Source of the DNA: Salipiger aestuarii
GTDB lineage: Bacteria > Pseudomonadota > Alphaproteobacteria > Rhodobacterales > Rhodobacteraceae
NCBI RefSeq assembly: GCF_003259905.1
Contig: NZ_QLMG01000008.1
Coordinates: forward strand, 62,001-126,000
DNA: 64,000 bases
Reading direction: 5' to 3'
Part shown: one piece after another, positions 55,727 through 64,000 of the stretch
Layout: each line of letters starts with the position of its first letter
How positions within the stretch are numbered: the stretch's first letter is position 1
Translations under genes and position numbers: made by a program
Notes under the pieces: model-generated
Database searches by the model: none
Seen by the model: the letters and a program-made list of their open reading frames with translations, nothing else
Told to the model about the DNA's origin: nothing

Positions 55727-56593
55727 TTACAAAGATTTCTTGAAGATACGGCCGGTGATGCCCTGTGGCAGCAGCCGCAACAGAACCAGCGCGGCCAGAA
55801 GCAGGGCGGCGTCGCCATAGACCGGCCCGGCGAGGAAGGTCATTCCCTGGCTGATCGACCCCAGCAGCCCCGCCGCCGTCAGCGTGCCGGCGATGACCGA
55901 TGCCCCCCCGGTGATGACGGTGATAAAGCTTTGCGCGATGAAGTTGACGCCCATCGTCGGCACCACGCCCGTCATCGGCGCCAGCAGCGCGCCGGCAAAC
56001 CCGGTGACCGCCGAGCCGATGCCAAAGGTCGCCATGTAGACCCAGCGCGTCGGGATGCCCAAAGCCTCGGACATATCCGGGTTCTGCATGGTGGCACGGG
56101 CGATCAACCCGGCCTTGGTGAATTTCAGCGCCGCCCAGATCGCCACCAGCAACGCAATCGCGGCAAAGATCAGCACGAAGTTATAGCGCGGCACCTGATA
56201 GTCGCCGATGCTCATGCCGCCCAGCGGGGTGGCAACGCCGGTGACCGAATTGCCAAAAATCATCGTCACGCCGCCGATCATCAGCATCGACAGCCCCCAT
56301 GTCGCCAAGAGGCTGTCAAGGATGCGCCCGTAGAGCCGCTGGATCACCAGCCGCTCGACCAGCACACCGAATATGCCCACAACGATGGGCGCAAGGACGA
56401 GCATGGCAAACCATTCGTTCACGCCATGCCGGGCGGAAATCACCACCGTATAGCCGCCCAGCATCAGAAATTCGCCATGAGCGAAATTGATGATCCGCAT
56501 CATGCCGAAGATGATCGCCAGCCCAGAGGCCAGCAGCACCAGCCAGGCCACGGCGCGCACCATTTCAAGCGCGATTACAAGGGAATAGTCCAT
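55727..56593 (-). CDS. Amide/urea ABC transporter permease, UrtB/LivH type
   Basis: A 288-residue permease with about eight membrane helices. LASGLAIIFGMMRIINFAHG is the LivH signature, and VERLVIQRLYGRILDSLLAT and GASVIAGTLTAAGLLGSI are typical. It lies 21 bases after the binding-protein gene and 14 bases before the LivM-type permease. Confidence 0.9.
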   Translation of the reverse strand: MDYSLVIALEMVRAVAWLVLLASGLAIIFGMMRIINFAHGEFLMLGGYTVVISARHGVNEWFAMLVLAPIVVGIFGVLVERLVIQRLYGRILDSLLATWGLSMLMIGGVTMIFGNSVTGVATPLGGMSIGDYQVPRYNFVLIFAAIALLVAIWAALKFTKAGLIARATMQNPDMSEALGIPTRWVYMATFGIGSAVTGFAGALLAPMTGVVPTMGVNFIAQSFITVITGGASVIAGTLTAAGLLGSISQGMTFLAGPVYGDAALLLAALVLLRLLPQGITGRIFKKSL

Positions 56594-56614
56594 GCTCGTC
56601 TCCTGCCGCCGCGA

Positions 56615-57850
56615 TCAGAGGCTGATCTCGAAATGCTTGTTCGAATCCGGATTTTCGACCAGATCGCAAACCATCTGCGTGTCGGCGGGCGGGCTGTCGG
56701 GGAAGGCTTCCTTGATTTCAAAGACCTGGTCTTGCAGTTCGGCGATGTAGACGTCGCGGATGGCGTGGTGGGTCTTGGGGTCGATCTTTACCTTGCCAGC
56801 GGGCATGTCGTAGGTCTTGCCCGAGGTCAGGACTTCGAGCAGGGGGTCACGTTCGGTGGTGCCCGCATCGGCAACCGCATCGGCCCACATCCTGACCGCC
56901 TCGTAGGTGACTTCGGAAATTTCGGACATCACCCAATCCTTGTCGGGATAGGCCGCCGCGACCTTTTCAAGGAAGGCCTTGTTGGTCGGGTTGTCGATTT
57001 CCTCGAAATAGCCAAAGGATGCGGTGATGCCGTTGCCTTCTTCGGCGGTCAGGATCAGCTGGTCCGACCCGCCCGCGCCCAGCACGGTCGACATCACCGG
57101 GATTTCCGATTTCATGCCAGCCGCCGCCCATTGGCGGTAAAAGCCCATATGCGAGGTCCCGACCAGCGCCGAGAGCACGAAATCGGGCTTGGCGCCCTGG
57201 ATCTTGGACACGGTCGCGCCGAACTGTGACACGTCCAGCGGGAAAAACTCGGTCTCGATGACCTCGCCGCCGTTTTCCTCGACGTAGCGTTTGACCCAGG
57301 CTGCGGTGATGTGACCGTAGTTGTAGTCGGCCGCGATGGTGTACACCTTCTTGCCGTACAGGTTCATGCCATAGGGGATCAGGCGCGCAACGGTCTGCGC
57401 GGGGGTGGTGCCCAGGGTGATCTCGTTCCGGTCGCAGACGCCGCCTTCGTATTGGGTGTTGTAGAAATAGAAGGTGTTGTAGCGGTGAAAGATCGGGCGG
57501 ATGGTTTCGCGCGAGGCCGACGTGATGCCGCCCATGACCACATCGACGCGATCCTTCAGCGCCAGCTGCGTGGCGTATTGCGAATACAGCGACATGTTCG
57601 ACTGCGGATCGTAGATGACGGGTTCGACCATCTTGCCCAAAAGGCCGCCGGCCTCGTTGATTTCGTCGATGGCAAGCTTGAACACCTGGTTCATCGGCAC
57701 GCCAACCGCATCCAAGGCACCTGACAGGTCGTGCAGGCCGCCGATCTTGATGGTGTCGGTTTGCGCGCGTGCGACAAGCGGGGTGGCCAGCGTTGCGGCA
57801 CCCGCCATGCCTGTGGAGCGGAGGAAGTTCCGTCTGCTGAGCTTGGTCAT
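56615..57850 (-). CDS. Amide/urea ABC transporter binding protein, UrtA/FmdD type
   Basis: A 411-residue receptor with a Tat signal (SRRNFLRSTGMAGAAT, cleavage near ARAQ). KIGGLHDLSGALDAVGVPMN, LAIDEINEAGGLLGKMVEPV, YFYNTQYEGGVCDRNE and AADYNYGHITAAWVKRYVEE match FmdD and UrtA proteins that bind short-chain amides or urea. First gene of the operon running to ureD at 46707. The AmiC-like sensor at 44027 shares its fold but stays in the cytoplasm. Confidence 0.92.
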   Translation of the reverse strand: MTKLSRRNFLRSTGMAGAATLATPLVARAQTDTIKIGGLHDLSGALDAVGVPMNQVFKLAIDEINEAGGLLGKMVEPVIYDPQSNMSLYSQYATQLALKDRVDVVMGGITSASRETIRPIFHRYNTFYFYNTQYEGGVCDRNEITLGTTPAQTVARLIPYGMNLYGKKVYTIAADYNYGHITAAWVKRYVEENGGEVIETEFFPLDVSQFGATVSKIQGAKPDFVLSALVGTSHMGFYRQWAAAGMKSEIPVMSTVLGAGGSDQLILTAEEGNGITASFGYFEEIDNPTNKAFLEKVAAAYPDKDWVMSEISEVTYEAVRMWADAVADAGTTERDPLLEVLTSGKTYDMPAGKVKIDPKTHHAIRDVYIAELQDQVFEIKEAFPDSPPADTQMVCDLVENPDSNKHFEISL

Positions 57851-58365
57851 GTCTGTTCCCTGTTGGTATATGGACCGGCCTGACGCTCTCCGAATTTGAT
57901 TGAAACTGCAAATATCTATTTATCGAAATTATATGCTGCGGCCTGATTTTGCATATTTTTGCATCACTATCCGGGGCATAATGCTTAAGATATGTGCATT
58001 ATACGCAACACCCCCACGGACGCCGAGCGTTTCGACATGCTGACGGAAGGGTCAACGACGCCAATGGCCGCTTGGCCCGTCAAACCCCCTTGAGTCGATA
58101 TAGTTTGAATTTCAATATTATGGGCCCCTGGACCGCCCCGCCCGCGACCCGGCGACACCTCCGCTGACCGCACCCTTTCCGAGCGCCACGATCCAGGGCG
58201 ACCCTGCCGTGATCGACACCGATCGCGATCGAAACCCTGGCCGCGATGCCGGAAATCGACAAGGCAAAGAGACTGTACGACAATACCGCCACGCCGAGTC
58301 GAAAGCGACCGCGCGTTCAAGACCGTGGTCCTGTCAGGCTGGAAAGGCCGCCTGGGCCAATTGCG
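57851..58365. other. AT-richer regulatory gap upstream of the amide/urea operon
   Basis: About 515 bases with no gene. The first 160 bases next to the operon are unusually AT-rich for this window and contain TTGCATATTTTTGCATC and an inverted repeat GCATAATGC (57976-57984) / GCATTAT (57996-58002) with an 11-base loop. These are candidate regulator or promoter sites of the operon. The part near 58100-58365 is ordinary GC-rich DNA. I could not fix a sigma-54 or sigma-70 promoter. Confidence 0.5.
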
Positions 58366-60942
58366 CTAGAAAAATTCCATTGCCCCGGTGATCTGAGACA
58401 GCGAGAAATCGCCGGCGCCCTCCAGCGTCACATGCATCACCTCGCGCGCGCCGGTGTCGCTGTCGGTCATCATGATCGACACGCCCCGCGCGGTCAGGCT
58501 GATGCTGCTTTCGTCGAACACCAGCGACCCGGCGTTGTAGAAACACAGCGTGTCGCCCTCGTCGGGGTTGAAATCGGTCACCGTGACACGCCGCGATGTT
58601 TCGGTGAATTCAAAGGCATCCGCGCCTCTGCCGCCTGTCAGGCGGTCGGTTCCGGTGCCGCCGAAGATCGTGTCGTTTCCAGCGCCGCCGATCACCACGT
58701 CATCGCTGTCGGTGCCCCAGAAAACGTCGTTGCCCGCCCCCAGATCGACCCGGACCGATTTGCCGGCCATCGAATAGTCGGGACTGGTGAAATCCACCAG
58801 ATCGGCGCCGCCGCCGGTTTCGATCTGTTCGATGCCGATGAACCGCTCGGCCGAGGCGCGCCCCGCGGAATCCCGCGACAGGGCAACATTGTCGTTGAAC
58901 CCGGTGATCGCGTCATGCAGGAAAAACGCGTCCGCTTCGTCGGTCAGATGCAGCACATCATAGCCATCGCCGCCCCGGCTGACCGCCTCAATCAGGGTCT
59001 TGCCGCCCAGACCGATCATCTGGCCGGTGCCGACCTGGGCGCGCGAACTGACGTTTTCAGCCGCGTCGCCCCGCGCGAACACCGCCTCACCATCCAGCCA
59101 GATATGATCGTTGCCATCCTCGCCCTGCACGAAATCGCGCCCGGCATCGGCGTAAAGCACATCACCGCCCGCGCCGCCGCGCATCACGTCCGCGCCGCCG
59201 CCGCCATAAAGCGAATCGGTGCCGTTGCCGCCGTAGATGGTGTCGTCCCCCCAGCCGCCCGACAGCCAGTCGTTGCCCTGCCCGCCGTACAGCAGGTCGG
59301 CGCCGGCCTGGCCCTTGATCTGGTCATCTCCGTCGCTGCCCCGCAGGGTGTCGTCGCCCGCATCGCCGCGCATCGTGTCATTGCCCGCGGCGCCCTGGAT
59401 GGCGTCGCCGCCCGCCGTGATCGCCTGCAATTCGACCCGCGCCATGTTCCAGGCATCAAGGCCCAGGGTGATGTTTTCGCCCGACCCGACATAGCCGTCG
59501 AAATGCGTGACGAGCGGGTCGGCATCGGAGTCGGCATGGGTGCCGCTTTCGCTGCCCAGCGTGCTGACCAGCGCGAACCAGTCGGTCGCGTCGAACATCT
59601 CCGACAGATCCAGACTGACATTGGCCACATCCCGCCCGCTGCGTTCGCCCGCGAACAGCGCCAGCGTGTCGGCATTGCCGAACCCGTGCACGTCGATCCG
59701 CCCCTCGACCGAGAAATCCAGAACGCTGCGCAGCCCCGCCGCGCTTTGCGCCAGCCACTGAAAGGCGATTCCGCCAAAGGTCAGCATGGCCTCGTCGGAA
59801 TCGATCAGCGTGCGATAGGTCTTGGCGCTGGAAAAGGTGATGGGCCAGAAATTGGCATGGTCCACGCCGGCGGCGGAAAGTTCGAAAAACGCCTCGACGA
59901 CGGTATGGGCGTAGTGCAGCCCGTTGGCGTTGCCGCTGTTGCTGTCCTCGCCGCGTGCGTTGCGCGGGCTCCATTCGCTGACGGTCATTTCGACGTCGCC
60001 AAGGCCGGTGACGTTTTCAAAGATCGACTTGATGACGTTCAGCGCAAATTCGTTTTCGGTGTCGATGCCGGCGAAGCCGTCGTCGAAATAAATGTGCTGC
60101 ACCACCCCGGCGATGCTGTTCACGGCGCCCGCTTCGACGAGGGCATCGGCGATGGCGGTGGTCTGGGTGATCGCGTTGCCCTGCGCGGGCACCGTGGCCG
60201 TGCGCCAGCCCGACGGCAGCCTGCCGTTGTGATCATCCGCCCAATGCAGGATGAAATCCCCCGCCCCGTCGGGTTCCAGATAGGCCAGCCGGTCGGTCAG
60301 CGGGCTGAAGATACCGGTCGAGGCGGTGATCTGCACGGTGACGTCGATGGTGGGATAGGTTGCCGCCATGAAGTTGGTGACTTCGCCCGCGAGATAGCCG
60401 TATTCGGCCGCGGTCATCTCGCCGCTGCCCCAGAATTCGTTACCGATCTCGACGCTGGTGATCTCGACCCCGTTGGCGCGCGCCTCGGCCCGCGCGGTGT
60501 CGATGAAATCGGCAAGGTGGTCGAAATAGGCGGAATCGATGGCGCTGCGCGTGCCATATGTGCCCTGCGCCAGCGCCTGCGCCGCCGACTGGGCAAAGGC
60601 GACACGGGTCGGGATGACAAGCTGCGCATCGGCGCCGACCTGCCCCGCGACGGCGAAATACTCGCCAAGCGTGGTCAGATTTTGCGTCGACCCGTCGGCG
60701 CGGGTATGGAACTGCGCGCCGTAATTCCCGGTCTGGAAGCTCGCTTTGGTGAACGCGTTTTCGGTTACGCTGCCGCCGGGAAATCGCAACGTGCTGACGT
60801 TCAGCGACGCCAGCTGCGCGATCAGCTCTGGCGCTTGCGAGATTTCGTAATCGTATATGGTGACGTAATTCGCCCCGAACATGCCCGTTGTGACGGTCTG
60901 CATCGCAAAGCGTTCGTCTTCGTCAAGGGTATAGTTTGGCAT
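58366..60942 (-). CDS. RTX protein with glycosidase-like N-terminal half
   Basis: An 858-residue protein. The first ~430 residues look like a clan-A TIM-barrel glycosidase: LRFPGGSVTENAF (51-64), acid/base candidate Glu169 in VEIGNEFWGSG, nucleophile candidate Glu323 in MTVSEWSPRN. LRFPGG and the two Glu sites recall GH51, GH39 and GH79; no exact family is claimed. From about 511 to 612 and again about 720-780 come calcium-binding GGxGxDxUx nonapeptides (GGQGNDWLSGGWGDDTIYGG). The C-terminus ends MEFF, as type I secretion substrates often do. No signal peptide and no TolC/HlyBD genes nearby. Likely a secreted polysaccharide-active protein. Confidence 0.82.
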   Translation of the reverse strand: MPNYTLDEDERFAMQTVTTGMFGANYVTIYDYEISQAPELIAQLASLNVSTLRFPGGSVTENAFTKASFQTGNYGAQFHTRADGSTQNLTTLGEYFAVAGQVGADAQLVIPTRVAFAQSAAQALAQGTYGTRSAIDSAYFDHLADFIDTARAEARANGVEITSVEIGNEFWGSGEMTAAEYGYLAGEVTNFMAATYPTIDVTVQITASTGIFSPLTDRLAYLEPDGAGDFILHWADDHNGRLPSGWRTATVPAQGNAITQTTAIADALVEAGAVNSIAGVVQHIYFDDGFAGIDTENEFALNVIKSIFENVTGLGDVEMTVSEWSPRNARGEDSNSGNANGLHYAHTVVEAFFELSAAGVDHANFWPITFSSAKTYRTLIDSDEAMLTFGGIAFQWLAQSAAGLRSVLDFSVEGRIDVHGFGNADTLALFAGERSGRDVANVSLDLSEMFDATDWFALVSTLGSESGTHADSDADPLVTHFDGYVGSGENITLGLDAWNMARVELQAITAGGDAIQGAAGNDTMRGDAGDDTLRGSDGDDQIKGQAGADLLYGGQGNDWLSGGWGDDTIYGGNGTDSLYGGGGADVMRGGAGGDVLYADAGRDFVQGEDGNDHIWLDGEAVFARGDAAENVSSRAQVGTGQMIGLGGKTLIEAVSRGGDGYDVLHLTDEADAFFLHDAITGFNDNVALSRDSAGRASAERFIGIEQIETGGGADLVDFTSPDYSMAGKSVRVDLGAGNDVFWGTDSDDVVIGGAGNDTIFGGTGTDRLTGGRGADAFEFTETSRRVTVTDFNPDEGDTLCFYNAGSLVFDESSISLTARGVSIMMTDSDTGAREVMHVTLEGAGDFSLSQITGAMEFF

Positions 60943-61216
60943 CAGCTCTCATCCATCGTCGGATGTCAGAGCTACCGGCTTGGCTGGCTGCCAGCGGGGC
61001 GCGGGGTCAGCGGAATTGTGGCGATTGGTTTGGAAACGTCGAAAATCCGACGCGATTTTTAGGCGGTTTTACGGGTGCTGCCCCGGCCCCGCACAATTCT
61101 ATCCAAATGCTTTGCGCAATGCGTCGCGGCCGGCGTGAATTTGCACCTTTCTTAAGGCTTGCCCAAGTGTCGCAGGCTATGGTGAAAAAGGTGGGTCATA
61201 AAACGGAGTTGGGGTC

Positions 61217-61948
61217 ATGTTCGGAATGGTTGCGTTGTTTGCCGGGGTCCTGGGAATCTCGGCCTTCATGGTGACCGACATGACCTCGGATAACCCTGCG
61301 GACGAGGGCGAAACCGACCCCCCCCAAGACAATGGCGACGTGATCGACATCGACGTCGCGACCGGCGCGGCCGAGAACGCCGCCCAGTCCGAAGGCGATC
61401 GGGAAACAGTGGACGCCGCCGTCGCGGAACCGGCCGCACCCGATGACAACAGCCCCGATGACGAGGCCGGGGGCGACCCACTGATCTTTACCGCCGCCGG
61501 GATCGCGGCCAGCCCCGCGCCGCTGGAGGATTTCGCGCTTGTCGATGATTTTACCGAAGTGACCGCAGGCGATGGCGATACGGTCGGCTTTACCATGCCC
61601 GAAGACAGCGGAACACTGTATGTGCTGCCCGCCGATTATGTCGAATCCACACGGACCGAAGACGGAGACGAAACCTACGTCTATTCCGGCTACAACGTCT
61701 ATTATGTGCCCGCCGACCAGAGCTTTCCACAGGATTACCAGTGGTCCGAAGACGGCGCGACGCTGTACAACGGCGAAACCTATGCGCAGGACGCTCAGGA
61801 TTTCCAGGACGTCCGCCTCGTGGCGCGCATCGACAGCGGCTACATCGCCACCGAAACCGCATATGAAGACGGCACCGAAACCGTGTTCGACAACCGGCTT
61901 GGCGCCCCCCGGATCACCGCGAACTGCGCGGTGATCTGGGGCGCCTGA
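61217..61948 (+). CDS. Acidic membrane-anchored protein of unknown function
   Basis: A 243-residue protein with an N-terminal hydrophobic segment (about 1-19, FGMVALFAGVLGISAFMV) that could be an anchor or uncleaved signal. A low-complexity Asp/Glu/Ala/Pro region (20-90) and a more regular domain (95-243, with YVYSGYNVYYVPADQSFP and CAVIWGA at the end) follow. No family recognised. CGGAGTTGGGG precedes the ATG. It is divergent from the RTX gene with 274 bases between, so the two may share regulation; the acidic region could bind calcium like the RTX protein. Confidence 0.6.
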   Translation: MFGMVALFAGVLGISAFMVTDMTSDNPADEGETDPPQDNGDVIDIDVATGAAENAAQSEGDRETVDAAVAEPAAPDDNSPDDEAGGDPLIFTAAGIAASPAPLEDFALVDDFTEVTAGDGDTVGFTMPEDSGTLYVLPADYVESTRTEDGDETYVYSGYNVYYVPADQSFPQDYQWSEDGATLYNGETYAQDAQDFQDVRLVARIDSGYIATETAYEDGTETVFDNRLGAPRITANCAVIWGA

Positions 61949-62190
61949 CCTTATGGCACGGGATCGCCTGGCCGCCGCGTTACGACAGCCTCCGGCGGGA
62001 GTTTATCCGGCAAGATGAAGACGCGGGGCGCGCCAGAGATCACGGTGCGGAAGCGGGGACGGGGCAGGAACGAACGCGGGCCAACCGTCTCTTCGATGTG
62101 CTTGACCCGACGCGACATCCCCGGCGGAGACGCCAAACAGTTCGACCGCGCCGGCGCGGCGTTGCCGGGATTGTGCCGCGGCGGGCGATG

Positions 62191-62212
62191 ATATACATAA
62201 GAGAATGTATAT
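62191..62212 (+). promoter_or_regulatory. Toxin-antitoxin operator palindrome
   Basis: Perfect 8-bp arms ATATACAT (62191-62198) and ATGTATAT (62205-62212) with a six-base spacer, ending 15 bases before the antitoxin ATG and overlapping the CAGGAG ribosome site region. Placement suits autorepression by the AbrB-like antitoxin or the VapBC complex. Confidence 0.78.
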
Positions 62213-62227
62213 CCAGGAGAGCCAACC

Positions 62228-62455
62228 ATGCAGATCGCAAAATGGGGAAATTCGCTGGCGGTGCGCCTGCCCGCCGATCTTGTGCGCAAGCTGGACCTGC
62301 GCGAGGGCGATCAGGTCGAGCTGGTGCCCGGCGATGCGGGTCTTGCGGTGACGCGCCAGCCCCGCGCCGAAGACGTGCTGCAAGGGCTGCGCCGCTTTCG
62401 CGGACGTCTCGCCCCCGAAGACAGGCTAAGCCGCGACACCGCGCATGAGCGTTGA
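62228..62455 (+). CDS. AbrB/MazE-type antitoxin
   Basis: A 75-residue antitoxin with a SpoVT/AbrB swapped-hairpin fold (IAKWGNSLAVRLPADLVRKL, LREGDQVELVPGD) and a C-terminal toxin-binding tail (GLRRFRGRLAPEDRL). CAGGAG precedes the ATG. It overlaps the PIN toxin by 11 bases, a standard VapBC arrangement. It should neutralise the toxin and bind the upstream palindrome. Confidence 0.9.
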   Translation: MQIAKWGNSLAVRLPADLVRKLDLREGDQVELVPGDAGLAVTRQPRAEDVLQGLRRFRGRLAPEDRLSRDTAHER

Positions 62456-62840
62456 GTTTCTGGACACAAACGTCATTCTTTACCTGCTGGACGATGGCCC
62501 CAAGGCCGACCGCGCCGAGGCGTTGCTGGCGCGGCGTCCCGTCATCAGCGTACAGGTGCTGAACGAAGCGCTGGTGAATTGCCGCCGCAAGGCAAAGCTG
62601 GGCTGGGACGACGCGGGCGCCTTTTTGCAAGGCATCGAAACCCTGTGCCAAATCGAGCCGCTGACCGCGCAGACCCACGGCGTCGGCCGTGCGCTGGCCG
62701 AACGCTATCAGCTTGGCGTTTACGACGCGATGATCGCCGCCGCCGCGCTGATCGCCGGGTGCGAAACCCTGTTCACCGAGGACATGCACGCCGGCCTTCT
62801 GATCGAAGACCGGCTGCGTCTGGTGAACCCCTTTGCCTGA
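62445..62840 (+). CDS. PIN-domain toxin (VapC type)
   Basis: A 131-residue PIN RNase. Acidic active-site residues appear in FLDTNVILYLLDD (Asp7), LNEALVNC (Glu), YQLGVYDAMIAAAALIAGC (Asp) and LFTEDMHAG (Asp). VapC toxins cut tRNA or rRNA; the target is unknown here. The gene is intact and coupled to its antitoxin. It converges on the decarboxylase gene with no gap. Confidence 0.9.
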   Translation: MSVEFLDTNVILYLLDDGPKADRAEALLARRPVISVQVLNEALVNCRRKAKLGWDDAGAFLQGIETLCQIEPLTAQTHGVGRALAERYQLGVYDAMIAAAALIAGCETLFTEDMHAGLLIEDRLRLVNPFA

Positions 62841-64000
62841 CTATCGCGCCACGCAATCGGCGTAATACCGCATCACGCCATCCGCGTCCCGTTCCGCCAC
62901 AAGCCCGTGGATGTCGGTTTCGAAACCGGGGCATTCGCGGGCGAAATCACGGTTGAAACGCAGATAGTCGACGATGCGCGCGTTGAACACCTCGCCCGGA
63001 ATCAGCAGCGGAATGCCCGGCGGATAAGGGGTGACAAGACTGGTGGTCACCCGACCTTCGAGGTTGTCGATCTCGACGCGGTCGGTCTTGCGCCGGGCGA
63101 TCTGGGCAAAGGCATCCGAGGGCGTCATCGCCGGGTGATGGTCGGACAGGTAGATTTCCGTCGACAGCTTGGCCACGTCGTATTTGGCGTAGAGCGCATG
63201 CACATGCTGGCACAGGTCATACAGCCCCATCTTTTCGTAACGCGGCTGGCGCGCGGTAAATTCCGGCATCACCTTCCACAGCGGGTTGTTCTTGTCGTAA
63301 TCATCCTTGAACTGCTGAAGCGAGGCCAGCAGCGTGTTCCAGCGGCCCTTGGTGATGCCGATGGTGAACATGATGAAAAAGCTGTAAAGCCCGGTCTTTT
63401 CCACCACGACGCCATGCTCGGCCAGGTATTTCGACACGATCGACGCCGGGATGCCGGTCTGTTCGAACCAGCCGTCGATGTTCAGGCCCGGTGTGATGAT
63501 GGTCGCCTTGATCGGGTCAAGCATGTTGAACCCCGGCGCCATGTCGCCAAAGCCGTGCCAGGCGTCTTCGCCGGTGGTCTCGACGCCCTCGGAATCGGTT
63601 TTCTTGAGCTCCCAGTCGCGCGTGCGCCCGATGCCTTCGTCGGCAAGCTCGTCCGGCCCCCAGACCTGAAACCACCAGTCGTTGCCGTATTCCTCGTCGA
63701 CCTTGCGCATGGCGCGGCGGAAATCCAGCGCCTCGTCCAGCGATTCCTCGACCAATGCGGTGCCGCCGGGGGGTTCCATCATCGCCGCCGCCACGTCGCA
63801 GGACGCGATGATGCTGTATTGCGGGCTGGTCGACGTGTGCATCAGGTAGGATTCGTTGAACAGGTGCCGGTCCAGCGGCACCTGTTCGGCGTCCTGCACC
63901 AGAACGTGGCTGGCCTGCGAAATCCCGGCCAGCAGCTTGTGCACCGATTGCGTCGCGTAGGTCACCGACTGTTTCGTGCGCGCCCGCTTGCGGCCCATGG
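62841..64000 (-). CDS. Orn/Lys/Arg decarboxylase, C-terminal part
   Basis: C-terminal ~386 residues of a PLP-dependent group III amino-acid decarboxylase (biodegradative arginine/lysine/ornithine type, usually 700-780 residues). PLP lysine lies in YATQSVHKLLAGISQASHVL. The following FNESYLMHTSTSPQYSIIAS, GLNIDGWFEQTGIPASIVSK and TPYPPGIPLLIPGEVF are conserved. The N-terminal wing and start are beyond the right edge. Whether arginine, lysine or ornithine is the substrate cannot be told. Confidence 0.92.
   Translation of the reverse strand, partial: MGRKRARTKQSVTYATQSVHKLLAGISQASHVLVQDAEQVPLDRHLFNESYLMHTSTSPQYSIIASCDVAAAMMEPPGGTALVEESLDEALDFRRAMRKVDEEYGNDWWFQVWGPDELADEGIGRTRDWELKKTDSEGVETTGEDAWHGFGDMAPGFNMLDPIKATIITPGLNIDGWFEQTGIPASIVSKYLAEHGVVVEKTGLYSFFIMFTIGITKGRWNTLLASLQQFKDDYDKNNPLWKVMPEFTARQPRYEKMGLYDLCQHVHALYAKYDVAKLSTEIYLSDHHPAMTPSDAFAQIARRKTDRVEIDNLEGRVTTSLVTPYPPGIPLLIPGEVFNARIVDYLRFNRDFARECPGFETDIHGLVAERDADGVMRYYADCVAR

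Noticed and set aside
58246-61062. A 938-codon open frame antisense to the RTX gene
   Set aside because: Explained by the repeated GC-rich RTX codons; no family features, while the minus strand has clear motifs.
1-64000. Search for CRISPR arrays, rRNA and tRNA genes, or prophage
   Set aside because: No regularly spaced repeats, no tRNA-like T-loop sequences, and no phage structural genes seen; the holin-like protein belongs to the YqjE group.

Overview
The window is a GC-rich, gene-dense piece of an alphaproteobacterial chromosome, most likely from the Rhodobacterales. This rests on base composition, on the style of the small proteins, and on gene families common in that group: a glutaredoxin-MauE fusion, a DUF3618/YqjD-type operon, hut genes with hutF, and FmdD/Urt-type amide ABC transporters. 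No rRNA, tRNA or CRISPR array was seen. Two genes run off the ends: a GH13 alpha-glucosidase at the left and an amino-acid decarboxylase at the right.

Layout. 1-6.1 kb: end of the glucosidase, DUF421 membrane protein, GAF/HWE histidine kinase, a small phasin-like protein, large-subunit catalase KatE, and a glutaredoxin-MauE fusion. 6.1-11.9 kb: a repeat-bearing gap, a membrane protein plus PQQ dehydrogenase pair that resembles a split membrane glucose dehydrogenase, an aldehyde dehydrogenase and a Cu/Zn superoxide dismutase. 12.3-15.7 kb: small helical or membrane proteins of the YqjD/YqjE/DUF3618 type. 15.7-23.0 kb: a ROK repressor divergent from a six-gene sugar operon (binding protein, two permeases, SIS protein, PfkB kinase, ATPase). 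The SIS plus PfkB pair suggests an aminated or Amadori-type sugar.

23.1-32.7 kb is a histidine-utilisation regulon: an amino-acid ABC transporter with hutC on one strand, hutI-hutH-hutU on the other, and hutF divergent from hutI. Palindromes of TGTATATACA type sit upstream of the transporter and between hutI and hutF. 32.8-43.9 kb is an accessory mixture: an SDR, a VOC protein that seems to have lost its middle, a decayed IS3-type transposase, a YihS/AGE-type isomerase, OpgC, a hydantoinase/carbamoylase-type amidase, two adjacent APH-fold kinases of equal length, and DeoR, AraC and MarR regulators.

44.0-57.9 kb is the most notable block, for amide and urea nitrogen. A cytoplasmic AmiC-like sensor diverges from an amidase. 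Opposite that amidase runs a 12-gene operon: a UrtABCDE/FmdDEF-type transporter, a second amidase, and a divergent urease set in the order ureE-F-AB(fused)-C-G-D. The urease catalytic subunit keeps its nickel ligands, but the active-site flap cysteine appears to be alanine. 58.4-61.9 kb holds an RTX protein with a glycosidase-like N-terminal half, divergent from an acidic membrane-anchored protein. The window ends with a VapBC-type toxin-antitoxin pair and the partial decarboxylase.
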